A stretch of 64,000 nucleotides of DNA, taken from positions 7,450,001 to 7,514,000 of the forward strand of contig JAYKKI010000087.1 of NCBI GenBank assembly GCA_039881145.1. The letters are read 5' to 3'. Below the pieces are notes generated by a model. That model saw nothing but the letters and a program-made list of their open reading frames with translations. It was not told the origin of the DNA and searched no databases. Within the stretch, counting starts at the first letter, position 1. Each line of letters starts with the position of its first letter. The stretch is from Druceiella hillmani. Lineage: Eukaryota; Arthropoda; Insecta; Lepidoptera; Hepialidae. The translations under genes were made by a program, and so were the position numbers. Positions 25,080-36,932 of the stretch are shown one piece after another.

Positions 25080-25330
25080 AGGTAGTAGGTCTGTGGCCTA
25101 TAACTGCCGACTTTTAGGGGACAAGTTCAACAGCTCACTTTCTGTTGACTCAAAGCACACGTCAAGAGGTGTGCGCCGGGGCTAACTGAATATCTCCCCT
25201 CTTCTACAGCGCATCTGTAGTCGTGTTTTCAATTATTTTACCTTGTAACCTTCGTTTTAAGTCGTAACGTTCGGATTTTTTTCGGATTCCCTATGTTTAT
25301 AGGACATGTGCGTTAAAGTATTATATATAA
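25080..25330. other. GC-richer island of unknown nature
   Basis: This 250-base block stands out in composition, with segments such as GGCCTATAACTGCCGACTTTT, AGGGGACAAGTTCAACAGCTC and GTCAAGAGGTGTGCGCCGGG. No frame stays open across it. A fragment of an LTR, a MITE or a regulatory element are all possible; none is proven. Confidence 0.35.
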
Positions 25331-26147
25331 CATATTTTATTTATTTTTTCCGATTATTTTCTAACCGATTATTGATGGCTATCTTAATTTATTACGGGGT
25401 CTGGTCGATTAATATTTCATCGATTATTTTAAACGTTGTAATTATTTTTTCTCTTTGATTTTATTTTAATGACATATATACACTTAACTTTATTATAAGA
25501 GTGTTTTGGCCTTAATTAGCAAAGATATTATACGTTTTTCTTTAAGCACAAAAATATTACCTTGTGATATGTCGTAAACATTTTTGAAATGTCGTAAACA
25601 TTTATTATTATTTTATTCCAATTTATATTTATGTCAGTAATTTAGAAATAAACAGTCAACATAATTGAAACGCGATGAACATCTTATTCGCCAGTAAATA
25701 CTGAACAAAAAGTATTTGATAGAAAGGAAAATTTGTTAAACTACTGATTCAGTGTTTTTCTTTTTTCTTTCAAAGGGGGTCTGTGTATGATTTCAAAACG
25801 TTCAAATATAATTATGATTCAGAAAATGTTGAAAATAAACCTATTAAGTTATTGAAAAATAAGTTTAACAAATTACATTTTGGAGAGAAATCCAAAAATA
25901 AAATCTTGCTATAACAATTAACTTGCATATGTAGGTTAATTAAACAATGGATATTGAAATGGCACTCTACATAATGTGTTAAAAAATGACCGTTTTACCG
26001 TTCCGATAAGATGACGCGAGTCACATGTAACATCGATAATTACCTTAAAGCCTTTGATGTTTAATCAAACAACGCGTCATTACAAAATGAAAATTACATT
26101 ATTTTTCATCAACAGGGCTGAATCAAAGGTAAAATCAGCTAGTGATT
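25331..26147. other. AT-rich spacer
   Basis: A small direct duplication, ATGTCGTAAACATTT, occurs near 25568 and 25591. Nothing else was seen. Confidence 0.4.
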
Positions 26148-26455
26148 AGATGTGTCGGTAGGCAACCGGATATTGATATATTCTTGTGATACGTATTTTG
26201 ATAAAATCTTAAATCCTGAACGATATTATCGATGTGGTAGGCAGTCGTGGTATTGATATATTCTTAGGAGAGATATTTGAACAGAATCTTAAACAATAAA
26301 CCTCATTACCGATGTCGGTAGGCAACCGTGAAATCGATATACACTTAAGACTCATATTTTGAAAAAATCTCATATCCTAAACGGCATTACCGATGTCGGA
26401 AGGCAACCGTGATATCGATATATCTTTAAGACACGTATTTCGACTAAACCTAAAC
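26148..26455. repeat. 80-bp degenerate tandem repeat, four copies
   Basis: GATGT(C)GGTAGGCAACCGTG anchors recur at 26149, 26230, 26310 and 26391, each followed by ATCGATATA/ATTGATATA, an A+T segment with TTTTGA, and TCTTAAATCCT-like and ATTACCGATG-like sequence. The copies differ at many positions, so this is an old mini-satellite. It is GC-richer than its flanks because of the GTCGGTAGGCAACCG block. Confidence 0.92.
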
Positions 26456-27520
26456 GACTAGTGTCAACACTATCTACATTGTATCCAGTTTAATTATATA
26501 CTTATGTGTATAGACTTAGTCACACTGATAGAAACTTATTTATTTCAACAACGAAAGTAGAACTACTTCTAGGATACACGCAACTTTGAACATTTCTAAG
26601 GTTAGTATTAAATTACTCTTACGTGTTTCATTTAAAGTATTCCAATGAATTATTTACAAATAATTCTCTAGTAAGACTATAACTGAGGTTACCGTAGTTA
26701 GTAGGAATAAGGATGTTAGGAGGAATAGGACAAAAAATTAAAAATTACGTTAAAACTCGTTCAATATCTGTATTTCATAAATATTGGGATTAAACGAGCA
26801 TCGTTATTAAATATATGGAATAATAGTTTATATATTCACATTTATATCTTATCTCTCACTTCGAAAAATAATTTTCATTACAAAAATAACTTCCGAAAAC
26901 CTAGCATGCCTTGACCTCTTTCTTATTATAATGGCATAAATATTGTCTATTAAAGATAAGGTTATTTGCAAAGATACGTCATGCTTGAGAATATGAGTTC
27001 AGACCTTCTTTTTTAGTTAACTTCATTTACTTATAATCTAATGAGCGATTTGTTCGTCCCAAGACGACTATCTGCTGCTAAATTTATTATGAAGGTTGAA
27101 CGAAGTGCCTTTTCGACTGCATGGTCCAGTTTGGAATTTCCCTATGATATATATTTTACCCACTTCGAAGACAGGAAGATTTCCAATTTGATGCTTGCCT
27201 TTTTTATGTGGGTTGTTCAGCGTTGTTGCTTCTGTTGCTCTGAATCTCTAACTGAAAGAGAGTTTTATTTCATTTTTAGAAATTGGTTTAGTGGTTTTAA
27301 GTTATTGTCATTCTACTTAGCACGTCTGGTGAAAAGCGATTAGTAATGTGCGTTTGTGTTAACATATTATTCTCATGTTTATTTATTTACATTAAAAATA
27401 AAAAAAAGGAATTCCTTCTTTCTTTCTTAAAGAAAATTCATATTCGAACAGTTAATTATAAATTAGAATGGAAGCAGTACCAAAGTTTCTAATAATTAAT
27501 ACTTTCTAAATTATGGTTAG
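26456..27520. other. Spacer containing an unrecognised 100-codon frame
   Basis: The plus strand at 27041-27343 holds a 100-codon frame from MSDLFVPRRLSAAKF to LARLVKSD. The minus strand has a roughly 55-codon open stretch across the same block (NLPVFEVGKIYIIGKF). The block is less AT-rich than its flanks, so a decayed coding fragment on one strand is plausible. I recognise neither product. Confidence 0.25.
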
Positions 27521-27605
27521 ATGATGATAGGTATCCAAGACGTGGTCAATATATAAGTGCAGTGGAGAGATGGGAACCAGAGGAAAAGGGTGTTTGCAAA
27601 CAAAG
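27521..27605 (+). CDS. Candidate 85-bp internal exon, gene unknown
   Basis: The segment follows TTATGGTTAG and ends AACAAAG before GTATGT, a strong splice-donor match. Between them one frame is open: DDRYPRRGQYISAVERWE, then PEEKGVCKQR. It enters in phase 1 and leaves in phase 2. The composition (charged and aromatic residues, several GG and CC codons) is unlike the surrounding AT noise. The polypyrimidine tract is weak and no partner exon was found, so this may equally be a transposon remnant or chance. Confidence 0.25.
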
Positions 27606-28933
27606 GTATGTTTGTGGACAAGCACAAATTACATCGGAGTCGGTATGTATTATGTAGGTAAAGTATGTAAGTACATACTTACAAATTCTCTTATACTATC
27701 CGATTAAGTGAGGTCTTCGGCGTACTAGTCTAAATGGCTTGATGGATTTTAGCAAATGGAGTGTCATTTGGTTTAAATTATTAATATGCCAGCCACTGGA
27801 GAAAATTTTGTTGGGCTGCAAGCCTTAAAACTGCAAGGAACCACACTCGTTCGGGTCGTTGTTGACCTCAGCTCACATAAAAAGATAAAGCTTACTGCTT
27901 CTAGCTAATAGCTAAGCTTACTGCTGCTACCTGCGTTAATAATTTAAGGAGATATTTATAATTTTGGAAATATTAAGTTTCAAAATGACGTGCAATGTAC
28001 CTTCCCTCTTCTACCCCCGCCTCTATCTTCTCTTATCCGTGAATCTTGATGTGATTATCTGTGAATACTAGTTTAAAATAGAAGTATTTCACTACATTGC
28101 ATCAAAAATTTCAAAAGATATTGACACATGGAAAATCCTACTCGGTGTGTGTTCCGATCCGCATCACTTGTGTCCCTCTATTACTTTAAAATTGAACTTT
28201 TTATTTAAATGATATTTCTTAGTTCATACACGGTTGTGACTCATAGTAAATAAGATTACTTTTAGGCTGCTAATTTCCTGAAAGTTAAACATTGTTTGAG
28301 CTAGTAATGTTCCACTTTTTAAAATTTCATCTACGTGATTAATAAAGTTATCAATTCCATTGATACCGGAAACACTAAATTCAAACGGCACGGAAGCAGG
28401 AAATTTATCGCTCCCACTAATGATATTTTAATGTTTAAGGGTAGAAATACTGATTGTATTTGAGATACATTTTAAAAACATTTTATTGTTTGAAAAATTA
28501 TTTGCATAATTTAATATAAAACGATTGCATATTTTTCCACTAGACGTTTCCAACAATAGTAAAATACCATCTCGGAATATTATAATGTCACATAAATCAA
28601 TTTTGCACTAATGATGCTGCAGGTGTCAGCTAATATATGTATGGATATATGTATACTTACATACTGGCTTTTACTTTCGGCTTTTCTGACTTGTAATAAT
28701 TCTACACTTCTAAGCAATGATTTTCTTGGCCTTTTGTATTGAATATGTTTTTCCATAAATTACGTCGATCCGTTGCGACGTAACCTCGTTATTTCACTTA
28801 TGCATATTTTCAGTTTTAAATAATAATTGTTCAATAGAAATTTTTCGAGATAAAAAGTAAAACATTTATTTTCTGACTCTTTAAATATCTTAGTGCAAAA
28901 GAACGTATTGATCCTTTGCAACATGAAAGAATT
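27606..28933. other. Spacer, no gene seen
   Basis: A moderately GC-richer patch lies at 27790-27950 (CGTTCGGGTCGTTGTTGACC; AAGCTTACTGCT occurs twice near 27889 and 27914). It could be part of a SINE or other element; unclassified. Confidence 0.35.
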
Positions 28934-29115
28934 ATTGAATATATTTGGCGTTAATTTTGTAGAAATTCATTATTCATAATTAAATGAAACTACGTGATGT
29001 AGTATTATTTCTACTTTCTTTAATTTCTTTACCACGACCTAGGTTTCGTTGTATTACAACATCTTCAGGTGGGATATTAGCAAAGATTAGCAATCTTTGC
29101 TAATATCCCATCTCA
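28934..29115. mobile_element. Palindromic hammerhead-bearing element, copy 3 (right arm truncated)
   Basis: The tail starts TTGAATATATTTGGCG at 28934 and continues through a full left arm to the centre near 29090. Only about 25 bases of the right arm survive (AATCTTTGCTAATATCCCAT) before unrelated sequence begins. Confidence 0.8.
29032..29072 (-). ncRNA. Hammerhead-ribozyme-like motif, intact core (copy 3)
   Basis: Identical in layout to the 6070-6110 motif: CCAC/GUGG stem I, CUGAAGA, extra U, GUUGU/ACAAC stem II, GAAA, CCUAGG, and GUC cleavage triplet. Retention of every core position in two separate copies supports a real motif rather than chance. Confidence 0.6.
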
Positions 29116-29376
29116 ACACGCCATAATTCCACAAAGTTTCATTTTCTTCCATGTACATCCAGAGTAAATGAGGATTTTATTTTGTACGATTTAAGCAAAT
29201 GTTTTGCTTAATACTTTGCGCTAAATTGTCTTCTTTATGGTTTACGTAAAATAATTTTTGGTTTGCCCGAACAGTTTATTCTATGTGTTACTATTAATAT
29301 ACCCCGGTATACGATAGTATCATTTTACAAAGGTGATTTGGTCAAATGTCTTTGATCTCATCTTTTAGATTTCCAC

Positions 29377-29398
29377 ACATATATATATATATATATAT

Positions 29399-29482
<84 letters not shown>
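29377..29482. repeat. (AT)n microsatellite with GT/GA interruptions
   Basis: About 106 bases of AT repeats, directly abutting the 3' end of the minus-strand LINE relic that follows. Confidence 0.97.
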
Positions 29483-29484
<2 letters not shown>

Positions 29485-30560
29485 TTTACTAGTTGTTAAT
29501 AGTTTTTGTTGTTTTGGTGACATGGTCCACATTTATCATCATTTGCTGTATTCTCTGTGGCATTATTAAGTATATTGACAAATATTTTTTCATCATAAAA
29601 CTTTCTGAATCAGAAAATGTATTTCCTTTTATTGACCAAGTATTCGATGCTTTCTTTTCCACATATTGTTTGTCTATCCATTATAAGTTTTTACCTTTCC
29701 AGTTTTCTATCTTCTGTTTTTGGGTGTCTATTCCTTTTGGTAGTTCAAAGATCTTATTAATGTTTTTTTGTGGTAACTGTATACCTTTTTATACGTAAGA
29801 ATATTGTGTATATTGTTTTATTTTGTTAAGTTTGAAATTTTTATGTAATTTAAGTATTTTCATATTGATACAAGCTTATCCCTCTACTTTTAATTTTAGC
29901 GGAAGTGCGAAAGTGTTCTACTGTTGCAAGTATCTGATACATGTTGCATTTATGTGATTATTATATAACTCTATTACATCTAAATCTGTATAGATCCAGT
30001 TAATTATACCAAATGAATATGTAAGAATGGGGATGGTGTGTGTGTTGATTTGCTTTATTTTTATTTCTGCTGATAAATGGATCTTGTATATTCTGTCAAA
30101 TCTATCAATTTTTAGCTTTTTTTATCATTTAGTTTTTCAATAAAGCTTTCTGTGAGTATTCCGTACACTTTTAGGATATTAAAATAATGTTTTTATGATT
30201 TTATTAAATTTTATCAAAGAAATCATATTATTTTTGAAATGATATACATGGGACAATACCAAAAAAGTATCATTATTGAATTTAAGATATCTGTAGAAGT
30301 GCCGGTCTATCTGAAAGTTAATTTGTTGTTTAGACATTTTTCATTATCTTGTATCGATATGACTGTCTCACAATTCCTCAAATATTCAATACATCATTTT
30401 TTTTATATTAATATCTGAGGTATTTATGTTCGGGTATTGTTGGGAGAAAATTCTTATTTATTATTGTTAATTCTATAATTATGTAGTAAATCATCCGAGT
30501 TACACACCATTACTTTGTACTTGATATAATTTATAGATAAAATTTAAATATTTTCAAGAT
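29485..30560 (-). pseudogene. C-terminal part of a LINE reverse transcriptase, degraded
   Basis: Read on the minus strand across frame shifts, the motifs are: YRYL near 30290; INTHTIPILTYSFGIINWIY near 30045-29995, the typical IxxYAIPVLTYSFGIIxW block following the RT domain; ALPLKLKVEG near 29905 (the GGRGL region); KKASNTWSIKGN near 29660; and [19 protein letters not shown] near 29550, a CxxC zinc-finger-like C-terminus. These are collinear in non-LTR retrotransposons of the group with a C-terminal zinc finger. The 101-codon plus-strand frame at 29493-29798 is the antisense shadow of this relic. Multiple stops show it is dead. Clade not settled. Confidence 0.65.
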
Positions 30561-33479
30561 TAAGGGTGCATGACACAGCATTTTATTTCACACTATGGTA
30601 GTAGATAATAGAAATTTAAACAGTATGAAAAATAATAATAGACGACTTTCTCATAGATTTATTCTTAAAGTCAAACTAAAATATTTTTTATTAGACTTAG
30701 GTTCATAATTACACAAATATATAAGACGAACAAGTTGCTTTATTCGTTTGTTTGCGCTAATCATTGGAACAATAATTTCATAATTTTTGTTGGCGTTAGA
30801 AAGCCAATATTTTGGGAAATAATATTCATTTTAATTATGATATCATTTAGTGATTATGGTCAATTTTAAATACGTAACAGTAGTCGGGGAACACTGCTCA
30901 AAATATAAGGCAGCGAAAAAGGAATGATCAGCTCATTTATTGACTGACCATCCTATGTATTTTCGCCGTTATACCATCAACCTGGACAACCGATATGGTT
31001 TGGCAAATGAAGTAGAGGCTGTTTGACAACAGGGTGGAAACCGCGGAGTACCGTATGTATGTTATTAAAATATATGTCTATGGATCTAGTTGACACTTCA
31101 TAAATTTAATTAAAAATGAAAATGTTGATAATGATAAATTAGGAAAAGCCGAATGATGGAAATATTACGGGTAGAGTTTACATAGCAAATATTTCTATGC
31201 ACTAAGTTTAGAGTAAGTAACGAAGTATGGGTGAACCTTCTTTTTTTAGTAATGTTGATATATCTTATCAAAATTAACTTACGCTTCGCTGTTCATATCA
31301 TGTTCTATGTAAGCAATTACTATTTGGATGAAGAAAAATCGGTTTTTAAGGAATATTTTAATATCATGGATAAGCTTTTCCAATAATATAACAAACAGGA
31401 CTATATAGAATCCTTTTGATGTACATCGTTTTTCTACCACAAACGTATATTTTTGTAACTCTGTAATGCTTGTGTATACAATTTTACTCGAAATTTAACT
31501 TGCCTAAAATATTGAAAAAATGTGAAAGCGCCTATAATAAAGTAGATTACAAAAATAATTCTTTCGTTTAGAAAGATATTGCCAAAACGTGAAATTTATT
31601 TTTTTTATTTCAATACTGCAAATAAGTCTGTCGAAACTTTCATCGTATGACTCGTTTATTTATTATATAGTAATATTAGAGGCATATAATAAAATCATAT
31701 GCAAAATAAAGAATGCCACCATTGATATTTACCTCTGATATTTGCATCTCACCAATCTTGTTCTATTTTTTATTTAAACTTGATTCGATGTTAAGAAGGA
31801 AACTTATGTAATATTTAAAATATTCAAAATTAATTTTGCTCACAAAATCGAAAGTCCTTTATATATTTTAGAGGTTCCAAATATATTCTTGATTATTGTC
31901 TTTTATATCGAACTTTCATTACTACATATGACTTACATTATTTTCAATATTTACGTAAAATGTTTAATAGGTATTTATTCTCAAATATAATTTGAGTATT
32001 TTGAGTTCTTGGTTACAGCAAATTTGATCTTATTTTGTTGAAATATTATATGAATATAATAATAGGTAAATATAAAATTGTCCAGTTATATTGTTAACGA
32101 ACATGATTATTATTAAGCCAAAATCAAAAATCACATTGTAATCATTGACATTTATCATATTTATTTGTCACTATAGAAGCATTGATATGAATTATAATTT
32201 ACATTCCTTCACTGTTTTATAAGTCTAGATTTAATTAAAATTTTAATATGAATTTATTTCTGAATTGGCATGCAAAAATTTACCATCCCGTCGTATAACC
32301 ATAATACCATCTTTAATAGAGAGTATGAAATTTTTGGCGTACGATATTAAGTTTAATAAAATAGCAACGGAATAACAAATATATCAACTGATTTACACAA
32401 GGATTGGTGCAGGTGTACTCTCCTATGACGGAGCCAAGCAAATGTTCCAAATATTCCAAGAAGAAAATTTCGATTTCGCAGATTATATAATATAATCACA
32501 TACTTATACGCTTTAGTAACGAACATCAAAATATCCTAAATGTTGTATTTTTAGTGAAAAATAATTATATCCAAAAAAATATTTAAAGGAATAAAATGTT
32601 AAACCTACGATTTTCAATAACTTTAATCTAATAAGTTTCATAAGCTTCATAAAACTTTTCATCGTTAAATAATGGAAAGTGCGTAATATTTAAATTTTTT
32701 TTAATAAACATGCCTAACGTCCTTTTATTTTGAATGCTGTGTTAATAAAAAAATATCTTAAAAGTTAACAAATTGAAAACTAGTTACATCCCACATTATA
32801 TAGAAAACCATTCATAAACACGAAGTATCACTCAGGGTAGCTCAAAAATACATTTTCTCTTAATGTACTGATAGTCCACGAACTTTCCATGATGTCGAAA
32901 ACTTAAATAGATTGGTTTAATGATTTCACTGACTGTAAAATTTAGATATACTGTACGACAATACATTCCTATGTAATCTAAATATATAACTTTATAGGCA
33001 AATAAATTTAATTAAAATAAATAGTAAAATATTTTGGATTCACTGCAATAAGCTGCACCCAGAATATTCTGATTAAAATTCTGTATACAGAAAATTTACC
33101 AAAAAAAGCATTCTGTATTATTATATTAAACTATTGTACGGATTATTTGAAAATATTCCTTTTCCCATTTTTAATTGATTATATAATGTAATCCAGTACT
33201 TATACGCTGTAGGGTATTACTACTCCTTTACGCCAAATTTAAAAAAATTACCATGGTCGAATATTCACACAAATATAAAAAATATCTGGTGTGCGTTTAT
33301 GACCACACGATAGAATTAAAAGTTAAGAGAAAAAATATAATAATATACACGTATTATATCAAACTGCCTCAAATTAAATATGAAGCACTAACGATGTACA
33401 CTAGAAATATTACACTAATTGTATCTAATAAATATGCGTATATTAAATTATACTCAAAAATATTAAGCAAAAATAAATC
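30561..33479. other. AT-rich spacer
   Basis: A GC-richer patch at 30880-31060 (CAACCTGGACAACCGATATGG; GGGTGGAAACCGCGGAGTACC) has no long frame. A segment of about 40 bases (GATTATATAATRTAATC, then ACTTATACGCT) occurs at about 32480 and again at about 33177. The plus-strand 76-codon frame at 33253-33483 is lysine/tyrosine/isoleucine-rich and unrecognised. Confidence 0.4.
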
Positions 33480-34510
33480 ATAATTCTTGAAACGATACAC
33501 CATAGGGGTTAGGCAGTGAACTCGCTCGTCCGATGCTCTAAAATGTACTGTGCAGCCGCATTTTTGAATACATCTACGGCTTTCGACCGCGTGTGGTACG
33601 ATATATTATTATACAAGATTAAAGCAAGCATGCCTCCATATTTATATACGACGGCCTTTAAAGCCTTCCTAACAGATAGATACTTCATGGTTCAATATGG
33701 AAATGAAGTGACAAACCTGCGTCCATATAAGTGGGTGTCCCGTAGGGACTACTGCGGCCCAATACTCGGCCGAATTCTCTGCCTACTCCACATTTCAGAT
33801 TTGCCCACATACTCAATAATTATCACTATAATATTCGCAGATAATACAGCCATTGTGGCCACACACAACGAGTCAAAAACTGTAGCAAAAATGCAAAGAG
33901 ACGGGCTGGATATTGTAACTATTTGGCTGAAAAAGTGGCGGATTAAGGTGAATAAAAACAAATCTGCCAACGTCACATTCACTTTCCGATAAGTCATCTG
34001 ACCACTAATTGAACGAAACGATGTTGAAGTACCCCATACGGATCACGTACGCTATCTTAGTAAATACCTGGACAAAATACTAACTTGGCAAAAGCAAATA
34101 TTCACCAAACGGAAATAATTTGGTCTTCATCTTAGGAAGCTCTATTGGCTCAACGGGAGTAATCCCAACTATCATTGGAAAATAAGCTGCTACTTTATAA
34201 AGCTATAATAAATTCAGTTTATAACTACGGAATTCAGCTGTGGAGTACCACTTCTCACTCGAATATTGAGATAATCCGTAAATGCCGCGGATAATTACAA
34301 ACGCTCCATGCTTTGTAACCAATAACGATTGCATAAGGACTTACAAATATCTATAGTTAGAGAGGAAATCGATTGACACACAAAGTCATACAAAGATAGG
34401 ATCATAAATCACTCAAATTAACATGCGCAAAAACTAATGAATAAAACCCGAAGCAAACGCCGCTTAAAACATAGAATTCCCCTGGATGTGCTATAATAAA
34501 AACACAAATA
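33480..34510 (+). pseudogene. Jockey-clade LINE reverse transcriptase fragment
   Basis: A 158-codon frame at 33516-33992 covers RT motifs: CAAAFLNTSTAFDRVW (usually FLDVSQAFDKVW), LYKIKASMPPYLY, LTDRYFMVQYGNEVTNL, GPILGRILCLLHISDLPT, then IFADNTAIVATHN, where the catalytic FADD reads FADN, and WLKKWRIKVNKNKSANVTFT. The normally conserved GVPQGSVLGP block is scrambled to WVSRRDYCGP, indicating local frame shifts. Beyond 33993 frame-shifted pieces continue (YLSKYLDKILTWQKQIFTKR, RKLYWLNG, KDLQISIVREEID, RSKRRLKHRIPLDV), ending near 34510. Jockey elements copy themselves by target-primed reverse transcription. This is a 5'-truncated, inactive copy. The unrecognised frame at 34517-34759 may be its 3' flank. 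Confidence 0.9.
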
Positions 34511-35149
34511 TAAGATTTGGGGTGCGATATAGGCCGTCCTCCTAAACCTGTTCGAGCAACAACCGACAAACTTACCGCTCATTGTCACAGTGTGGTGACA
34601 AATAGCAGCATAATTAAGACAAAAAAAATTAACATTCATTCTTTGTTGATGGGAGTTTTTAATAAAATAATTAAACTGCGTTATAAAATTTTAAAAAATT
34701 CACTCTTGTCCAAAAATAAGAAGGCGTCACCTAAATTAGAAGATGTCCAGGACTTGTAAGAAAAGGCTTTTATAAGCTCTCTAATAGGTAAAATTACATA
34801 ACTATTACAGATGTTAAATATAGGACTAGTATGTTAATTTTTTATATACGTTAATGTATATTTTTTAACTTTTTTTTAATAGTAGCAGTATTATTTTGCT
34901 AAAGATAATAACTTAAATTTTGGTTCATAGATTCAACTTAGCAACATATTGATTTACCTGGTAACATTAAAAAAAGGAACAAAATTTTTAGAAGTTTTGA
35001 GATAATTGAAAAGAGACATATGAGCAGGTATGATTTAAAGTTTTTAAGTCACTTTTTATGCATCAAAATTATCTCTGTCATTTTCCAATGCGGTTGGATA
35101 ACATTTTTTACAATAATATGTATGTAATTCCTGTTTTATTTTATCAGGG
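34511..35149. other. AT-rich spacer
   Basis: Includes an 80-codon plus-strand frame at 34517-34759 with no recognised product. It overlaps the presumed 3' flank of the Jockey relic. Confidence 0.35.
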
Positions 35150-36180
35150 TATTAACTAAAAGACGTCCACTACTGGACACAGACATCCCCGTAGGTCATC
35201 AGTCCACCTAGCAAGGTTCCGTTCCATTCTGCATCTTCAAGTATATCGTGACCTTCCGAGAACTTTTTCTCTCAGCGGTTTTTGGTTCTGCGTGCTTTAT
35301 GATCTGCCCATTGTCACTTCAGCCCGCCAATACTTTGAGCTATATCCGTGACCTTAGTTCTCTTATGAATCTCGTTATTACTAATAATATCTCGTGGAAA
35401 AGCTCCGAGAACATCTCTCTCCGTAGCTCCTCGAGTGACCTGGAATCTTTTTACAAGTCTAACAGAAAGTTCCGCATCTCATATCTGTATTTTATTACTA
35501 GCAACACACGCTGATTAATTTTCTCTTAAACCGAATGGAATGATATAGTGAATTTTTTGTCACCCGAGTTGGATACTCCGTTAATGTCTTCCTCGAAATC
35601 GCATTACCTAATTTGACAATTTATCCCAGGTAACATACCTAGGTGATGAATAACTTTGACCTATGGTGACCAATAACTTTGAGAGTAGCCCTACCTGTGC
35701 AGATATTGGTGTGATATTGACGTTAGACATGATCTTTCATTGTGCATGTTCATTTTAATATCTATCTGCTGAGAAACTCTGCTTAAGTCCCTGGACTTTA
35801 TGTCAAGCCCGTCCAGCGACTCTGCTATAACCTTATTGCTGGTAAATCGAAGACGAGCAAATTATTTGTCATTGATACTGATGCCAAATCCTTTCCAATC
35901 CAAGAACTCAAAGACGGATGAGTGACGGGTGAGTGCAGTGGTGAAAACTTTCGGAGACGTTTCACGTATTTCTGTTGGATTGCTTTCTTACTCTGATCAT
36001 TTAATCGGATCAATACGGTGGCCTCACTATATAAACACTTCAAAGCTTCAGTGTAACGGTGGTAAATGTGGTATTGCTGTTATAACTGAAGCAGACCCAG
36101 GTTATGTGGAATCGAAGACTTCCTCACAATCTAAAAACGATAGTTATAGCGGTCGATTAAACTCGTCTGACTTTTGTATA
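35150..36180 (-). pseudogene. RTE-class LINE endonuclease-reverse transcriptase fragment
   Basis: On the minus strand, from high to low coordinate: LSFLDCEEVFDST near 36150 (usual LAFVDYEKAFDSVE); LKCLYSEATVLIRLND near 36040; a scrambled FADD region near 35845 (ARLRFTSNKVIAESLDGLD); SRDLSRVSQQIDIKMNM near 35780; and finally AQSIGGLKWQWADHKARRT near 35320 and LARWTDDL near 35205. The plus strand ends in the familiar AAAAGACGTCCACTACTGGAC, which encodes the C-terminal region in reverse. This is the very common insect RTE-type ORF. Frame shifts, deletions and stops show that it is inactive. Plus-strand frames at 35248-35514 and 35929-36207 and the minus frame at 35825-36043 are shadows or pieces of it. 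Confidence 0.8.
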
Positions 36181-36189
36181 ACCCTATTT

Positions 36190-36240
36190 TTGTGCCTTTA
36201 CAAATAATATTACGTTGAAATATTATTTATAAAGGCACAA
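36190..36240. repeat. 22-bp-arm hairpin
   Basis: TTGTGCCTTTACAAATAATA plus TT pairs with the following copy at 36219-36240 with one mismatch, around a 7-base loop (ACGTTGA). It lies just outside the RTE-class relic. It resembles a transcription hairpin, but no gene ends here. Confidence 0.85.
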
Positions 36241-36868
36241 TTTTGGTGATTTTAATTAACCAAAACAATTCGTCCACATATAATAATATTTTTTTAATTG
36301 TGAATTTATATTATCATTTTATATTATTTCTACACGTCTTTTTTAAAAGTGTTAAAATATTAAATCTTATTACACAGCAAAAATTTAAAAAAAACATATA
36401 TTGATTTTAACTGCCTCATAACTTAGGTACATAGGAACGCGAACATTTAAAGTAATAAAATTTGTTTCTTTGCGGAATTATTTTATAAAATAAAGGCTAG
36501 AATTCATTGAAATAAAAAAACGTAAATGCTTAACTAAGGTACATTATACATCTCATATTTTCTTTATATATGATATCTGAAAAAGAAAATGTTTAGTTTA
36601 AAAAGAAATAAAGACACCCTTTTTTTAACCAAAGGACTCGTCGAAACAAACAAATAAATAGAAATTGAATTGGTGTACTGGTAGTAACTGAGAAGTACAC
36701 ATTTAAAGGTTCCTTATCTATCCATTACAAAACTACATATCGTCCTTTGTTTACTATTTAAATAACATTAGTAAAGTTCGCAACCCTTTTCGTTTTCGTA
36801 AACTTTTATTGATGGCGACAATAAATTTTCGTGACATTTTAAATTTTTATTACTCAAAAATAACCAAG

Positions 36869-36869
<1 letters not shown>
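36241..36869. other. AT-rich spacer
   Basis: Nothing recognised. Confidence 0.45.

Positions 36870-36929
<60 letters not shown>
36870..36929. repeat. (AT)n microsatellite
   Basis: Pure AT run of about 60 bases. Confidence 0.97.

Positions 36930-36932
<3 letters not shown>

Noticed and set aside
27041..27343. 100-codon frame MSDLFVPRR... as a real gene
   Set aside because: No recognised domain, no supporting splice or start context, and the opposite strand is also open; kept only as a spacer note.
29493..29798. 101-codon hydrophobic plus-strand frame
   Set aside because: It lies antisense to recognisable LINE C-terminal motifs on the minus strand, so it is a shadow.
33749..33997. 82-codon minus-strand frame
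   Set aside because: Antisense to the Jockey reverse transcriptase fragment.
35248..35514. 88-codon plus-strand frame
   Set aside because: Antisense to the RTE-class C-terminal region.
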